Below, one piece after another: positions 61,388 through 64,000 of a DNA stretch of 64,000 bases. Origin of the DNA: Arenimonas sp049195245 (GTDB lineage Bacteria; Pseudomonadota; Gammaproteobacteria; Xanthomonadales; Xanthomonadaceae). The first letter of the stretch is position 1. The number at the start of each line of letters is the position of its first letter. Made by a program: the position numbers and the translations under genes. The stretch is taken from assembly GCF_049195245.1 (NCBI RefSeq), contig NZ_JBMIRR010000026.1, positions 248,001 through 312,000 of the forward strand. Reading direction: 5' to 3'. A model generated the notes under the pieces. That model did not search any database. It saw nothing but the letters and a program-made list of their open reading frames with translations, and was not told the origin of the DNA.

Positions 61388-61466
61388 CGGCCCAGTTTGC
61401 ACCAAACCGGTGCAGATGGAAGGGCTTGGGGGACGCGAATCCGGCTTCAGGCCGGGCCGCTGGGGG

Positions 61467-62096
61467 CTAGGCGAACTCCACCTTCGCCATCAACGCCATG
61501 GCCAGCGCACGGCTGTCCGGCCGGCTGCCGATGAAACGCGACCCGGTGAATACGGCGCTGCCGAACGTGGCGTCGTCCCAGCGGCACTGGTCGAACACGG
61601 TGCGTGGCCACTGCACGGCGACCAGGCGGGCGCCGCTGAAGTCACAGCGAGTGAACGTGGCCTCGCCGCTGGTGCAGCGCGACAGGTCGGCGCCGCGGAA
61701 GTCGCAGTCCACGTAGTGCCCGCGCAGCAGCGACCGTGCCAGCTTGGCGCGAACGAAAGTGCAGCGCTCGAAGTGCTTGCCGAGGTTGCTCTCGATGGCA
61801 CTGTAATCGAAGCGACAGTCGATGAACGTGGCCTGCGCGAGTTGACCGCCGCGGCCATCGGTCGCAAAGGACAGATCGACGCGCTCGATGCGGCGGTTCG
61901 CGGGTGCGCCGGCGAGCGGCAGGTGGCGGAAGTCTTCGTAGCCGTCCACCTGGCCAAATGGCGACACGCAGGCGTGCGGGGGCGGCCGGCCCTGGTAGGC
62001 GGCCACCGGATCCATCGCTGAAAAGGCTCGGTCAGCGGCGGCCAGCGCCTCCGGGTGCCAGCGTGCCTTCAGTTCGGCGGTGGTGCTTGCCGTCAA
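61467..62096 (-). CDS. Pentapeptide-repeat protein
   Basis: 209 residues from a TTG at 62096. The TTG is chosen because GAGGAG lies about 7 bp upstream and it overlaps the serine hydrolase stop (TTGA). Pentapeptide repeats A(D/N)LxX are seen from residue 95 on: ATFIDCRFDYSAIE, CTFVRAKLARSLLRGHYVDC, DFRGADLSRCTSGEATFTRC, DFSGARLVAVQ. Such right-handed beta-helix proteins sometimes mimic DNA (gyrase protection) but here the role is unknown. Confidence 0.75.
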   Translation of the reverse strand: MTASTTAELKARWHPEALAAADRAFSAMDPVAAYQGRPPPHACVSPFGQVDGYEDFRHLPLAGAPANRRIERVDLSFATDGRGGQLAQATFIDCRFDYSAIESNLGKHFERCTFVRAKLARSLLRGHYVDCDFRGADLSRCTSGEATFTRCDFSGARLVAVQWPRTVFDQCRWDDATFGSAVFTGSRFIGSRPDSRALAMALMAKVEFA

Positions 62097-63193
62097 AGCG
62101 TTCTCCTCGGGGGATGCTTGGTCAGCCTCGCGGCGTGCATCGCGCGGATGATGCGGTAGAGGTTGCCGTCGACGAAATCGGACGCCTGCTCGGTGTTCAC
62201 GCGATGCACCATCACCAGGCCGTGCCTGGGATACACGCCCAGCATGTGGACGCCGACACCGGTGTGGTAGAACGACGGCCGCTCTTCGCCTGGCCCCGGC
62301 ACCAGCACGTTCCAGAGTTGGCCGTAGGCCAGGCCGTACTCCGGTTCGATCATCGAGATCGGGCGCAGGCTGTCGTCCAGCCACTGCGACTGCAGCAGTT
62401 GGCGGCCCTGCCAGCGCCCGTGGTCGAGGTAGAGCTGGCCGAACAGTGCGAGGTCGTGCGCGCTCAGGCGGAAGTGGTAGGCGCCGTAGCGCGACTTTTC
62501 CGGCTCCAGGCGGCGGAAGCCGTCGGCGACTTCGGGCGGCGGCTGGCTGTCGTCGGTCCAGGCGTAGATGCGGGCCTGGTAGTCGAGCATGCCCAGCGGC
62601 GCGGCGATGTCGGCCAGGAAGGCTTCGTGGATGCCGCGGCCGGTGCAGCGCCGGTAGACCTCGCCCACGGCGTTGAAGTCCCAGTTGTTGTAGTAGAAGT
62701 ACTCGCCTGGCGCGTGGCTGCCGCGCGCGGGGCGCTGGGACTGCATGCCTTCGCTCTCGGCCGCGGCGGGGTGGTAGATGCCGCTGCGTGACTGGAACAG
62801 CTGGCGCAGCGTGGCGGACTTCTCTTGCGCCGTCAGGCCGGGCGGGCGTTCGTCCAGGCCGAGTTCGGCCACGGTGCTGTCGCCGTTGAAGCAGGCGTTG
62901 CCTTTCTCCAGCTCAACGCCCACCAGGGCATGCAGCAGCGGCTTGCGGATGGAGTGCACCAGGCGCTTGCGGCGGATGTCGCCCCATTCGAAGAACACCT
63001 TGCCCTCGTGCAGCAGCAGCATGGATTCCGAACCGGACTCCGTCAGCAGCTGTTCCAGCGCTTTCAGGCCTTCGTCGGAATAGCCGGCCTGCGCTGGCGC
63101 GATGCGTTCAAAGGCGTCAGCTGCCGTGGCCGGCATCGCGTGCAGCAGGCAGTTCAGGAAGAACGCAAGAACCAGGGCCGGAACCCATCGCAT
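62093..63193 (-). CDS. Exported serine hydrolase of the beta-lactamase/PBP superfamily
   Basis: 366 residues. Signal peptide of about 24 residues (ending TAA). S81-I-R-K84 is the S-x-x-K motif; FYYNNWDFN supplies the Y-x-N motif and YHTGVGV the H-T-G motif. This is the class C beta-lactamase-related / esterase group (EstB-like); the substrate could be peptidoglycan peptides or esters. It is translationally coupled to the pentapeptide-repeat gene. Confidence 0.85.
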   Translation of the reverse strand: MRWVPALVLAFFLNCLLHAMPATAADAFERIAPAQAGYSDEGLKALEQLLTESGSESMLLLHEGKVFFEWGDIRRKRLVHSIRKPLLHALVGVELEKGNACFNGDSTVAELGLDERPPGLTAQEKSATLRQLFQSRSGIYHPAAAESEGMQSQRPARGSHAPGEYFYYNNWDFNAVGEVYRRCTGRGIHEAFLADIAAPLGMLDYQARIYAWTDDSQPPPEVADGFRRLEPEKSRYGAYHFRLSAHDLALFGQLYLDHGRWQGRQLLQSQWLDDSLRPISMIEPEYGLAYGQLWNVLVPGPGEERPSFYHTGVGVHMLGVYPRHGLVMVHRVNTEQASDFVDGNLYRIIRAMHAARLTKHPPRRTL

Positions 63194-63470
63194 GCTCGTG
63201 TCCTCTTTCAGGCCGCGCCGGCGCAGGCCGGCGGCAGGGCAGCCACACTATGCCATCGCCGGGCGGCTGGTCCCGGAGCGCTGGACCCGCTGGACGCGCT
63301 TCGAACGGCCCGCAGGCCGGCAATCCGGCGTAATGCCTTCTCATTCTGCCCGGCGCCGACGCGGTGGCGCAGGCGGTAGAGCCCATGCAACGCGGCGCAG
63401 GCATTGGCACATGTATTGCACCTTGTTCTCGAACGCCGGGCATCCCCGGCTACAGACAGGAGCAAGTCAA

Positions 63471-63797
63471 ATGGGCGGCAAACATCACGACACACAGCGA
63501 AATTCCTCCGCGGGCCGGAAGCCGGCGACCCGGGACGACAGCCACTCGCCCAGGTAGGGCAGCACCACCGCCAACGGCGGCTACGCCGAGAAACACGGCC
63601 CGCGCGTGGACGGCGACGGCTGGGGCGAAGCGAATACCGGCCAGACCGGCAGCGACGGCGCCTCGGAGTCGGACGGCCACAAGGCCGGTGAGCGCAGCTT
63701 CGACGATGGCGTCGCCGACACGCCCGCGGACAAGGCCGCGCCTGCGTCCAAGCCGCGCGAGCCGGGCAAGAAGGAATCCACGAAGCCTGCCAAGTAG
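63471..63797 (+). pseudogene. Small hydrophilic protein gene with an in-frame amber codon
   Basis: An ATG at 63471, with AGGAG 8 bp upstream, opens a frame of 109 codons that contains one stop, TAG at 63555-63557, after 28 residues. Beyond it the same frame continues to 63797 with consistent, very hydrophilic composition (GSTTANGGYAEKHGPR, then DGWGEANTGQTGSDGASESD and KPREPGKKESTKPAK). A CAG-to-TAG change would explain it. A GTG at 63606 could restart translation. No family recognised; Gly/Ser/Lys-rich stress-type protein by composition. Confidence 0.55.
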
Positions 63798-63856
63798 GAC
63801 GATCGTTCGGACCGCTGCGGCCCGCTTTGATCCCGGTTTGTGGGTTCGCCAGTGGC

Positions 63857-64000
63857 TCAGCCCACGAACCGCCGCAACGGCGTATGCCTCACGAAAACCT
63901 GATACGTCAGCAGGCACAGCCCCAGCGTCGCACCCAGTCCCACCACGAACTTCAGCGGCCACGCCCAGTCCCGGTCCATCAGCAGGTACTGGATCGCGAA
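63857..64000 (-). CDS. C-terminal end of an acyltransferase-3-like membrane protein
   Basis: Only the last 47 residues are in the window; the frame runs off the end at 64000. One membrane segment (PLKFVVGLGATLGLCLLTYQ) followed by the ending FVRHTPLRRFVG, typical of acyltransferase-3 (OpgC/OafA-type) proteins. Such enzymes O-acylate glycans at the inner membrane. The rest of the gene is needed for any detail. Confidence 0.6.
   Translation of the reverse strand, partial: FAIQYLLMDRDWAWPLKFVVGLGATLGLCLLTYQVFVRHTPLRRFVG

Overview
The window is about 64 kb of GC-rich DNA from a gammaproteobacterium of the Xanthomonadaceae/Lysobacteraceae type (Lysobacter, Luteimonas, Pseudoxanthomonas or Xanthomonas relatives). 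The evidence is the OleA/OleBCD olefinic-hydrocarbon genes (OleA reads almost like the Xanthomonas campestris enzyme), two tandem Ax21-like outer membrane proteins, a PlpD-type patatin autotransporter, and the high-GC codon use. Genus is not decidable from the sequence alone.

Layout. 1-5.2 kb: Sel1-type protein end, TruC-like pseudouridine synthase, exported M23 peptidase, then ubiJ-ubiB. 5.3-14.3 kb: oleBCD (overlapping genes), a TonB-dependent receptor, an Lrp-type regulator divergent from an ornithine cyclodeaminase, and oleA, so the olefin pathway is split by three unrelated genes. 14.3-37.6 kb: mostly housekeeping: exported M16 protease, trmL, two Ax21-like proteins, gpsA-secB-rhodanese, hemD-hemX-hemY, a FadI-like thiolase, an LtaS-like sulfatase, PlpD, a CDP-glycerol transferase-like protein, a SLOG-plus-membrane protein, and a Cu/Zn superoxide dismutase. 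37.7-43.8 kb: a tight three-gene operon of large proteins that I cannot assign. 44-47.4 kb: a membrane protein, an exported protein, and an alpha/beta hydrolase divergent from an AraC regulator.

47.4-56.1 kb is a lower-GC, rearranged polymorphic-toxin graveyard on the minus strand. It holds two truncated RHS cores (one frameshifted, one with a DUF4329-like C-terminus), short 3' tails of other toxins, and a series of small lipoprotein, membrane or secreted genes. Several of these start on the toxin stop codon (ATGA overlaps), the layout of toxin/immunity pairs. IS3-family scraps and a copied piece of the neighbouring AraC gene are embedded in it.

57.9-59.9 kb is a second low-GC insert: a three-gene minus-strand unit with a winged-helix-like protein, a protein resembling predicted pPIWI-associated nucleases, and a HEPN protein with an R-x4-H motif. 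I regard it as the best candidate for an undescribed defence system. 60-64 kb returns to host-like DNA: an NtrC-type sigma-54 activator, a pentapeptide-repeat protein coupled to an exported serine hydrolase, a small hydrophilic gene with an in-frame amber codon, and the end of an acyltransferase gene.

I saw no rRNA or tRNA gene and no CRISPR array. All family assignments are from reading the translated sequence and recall of family motifs; no search was run.
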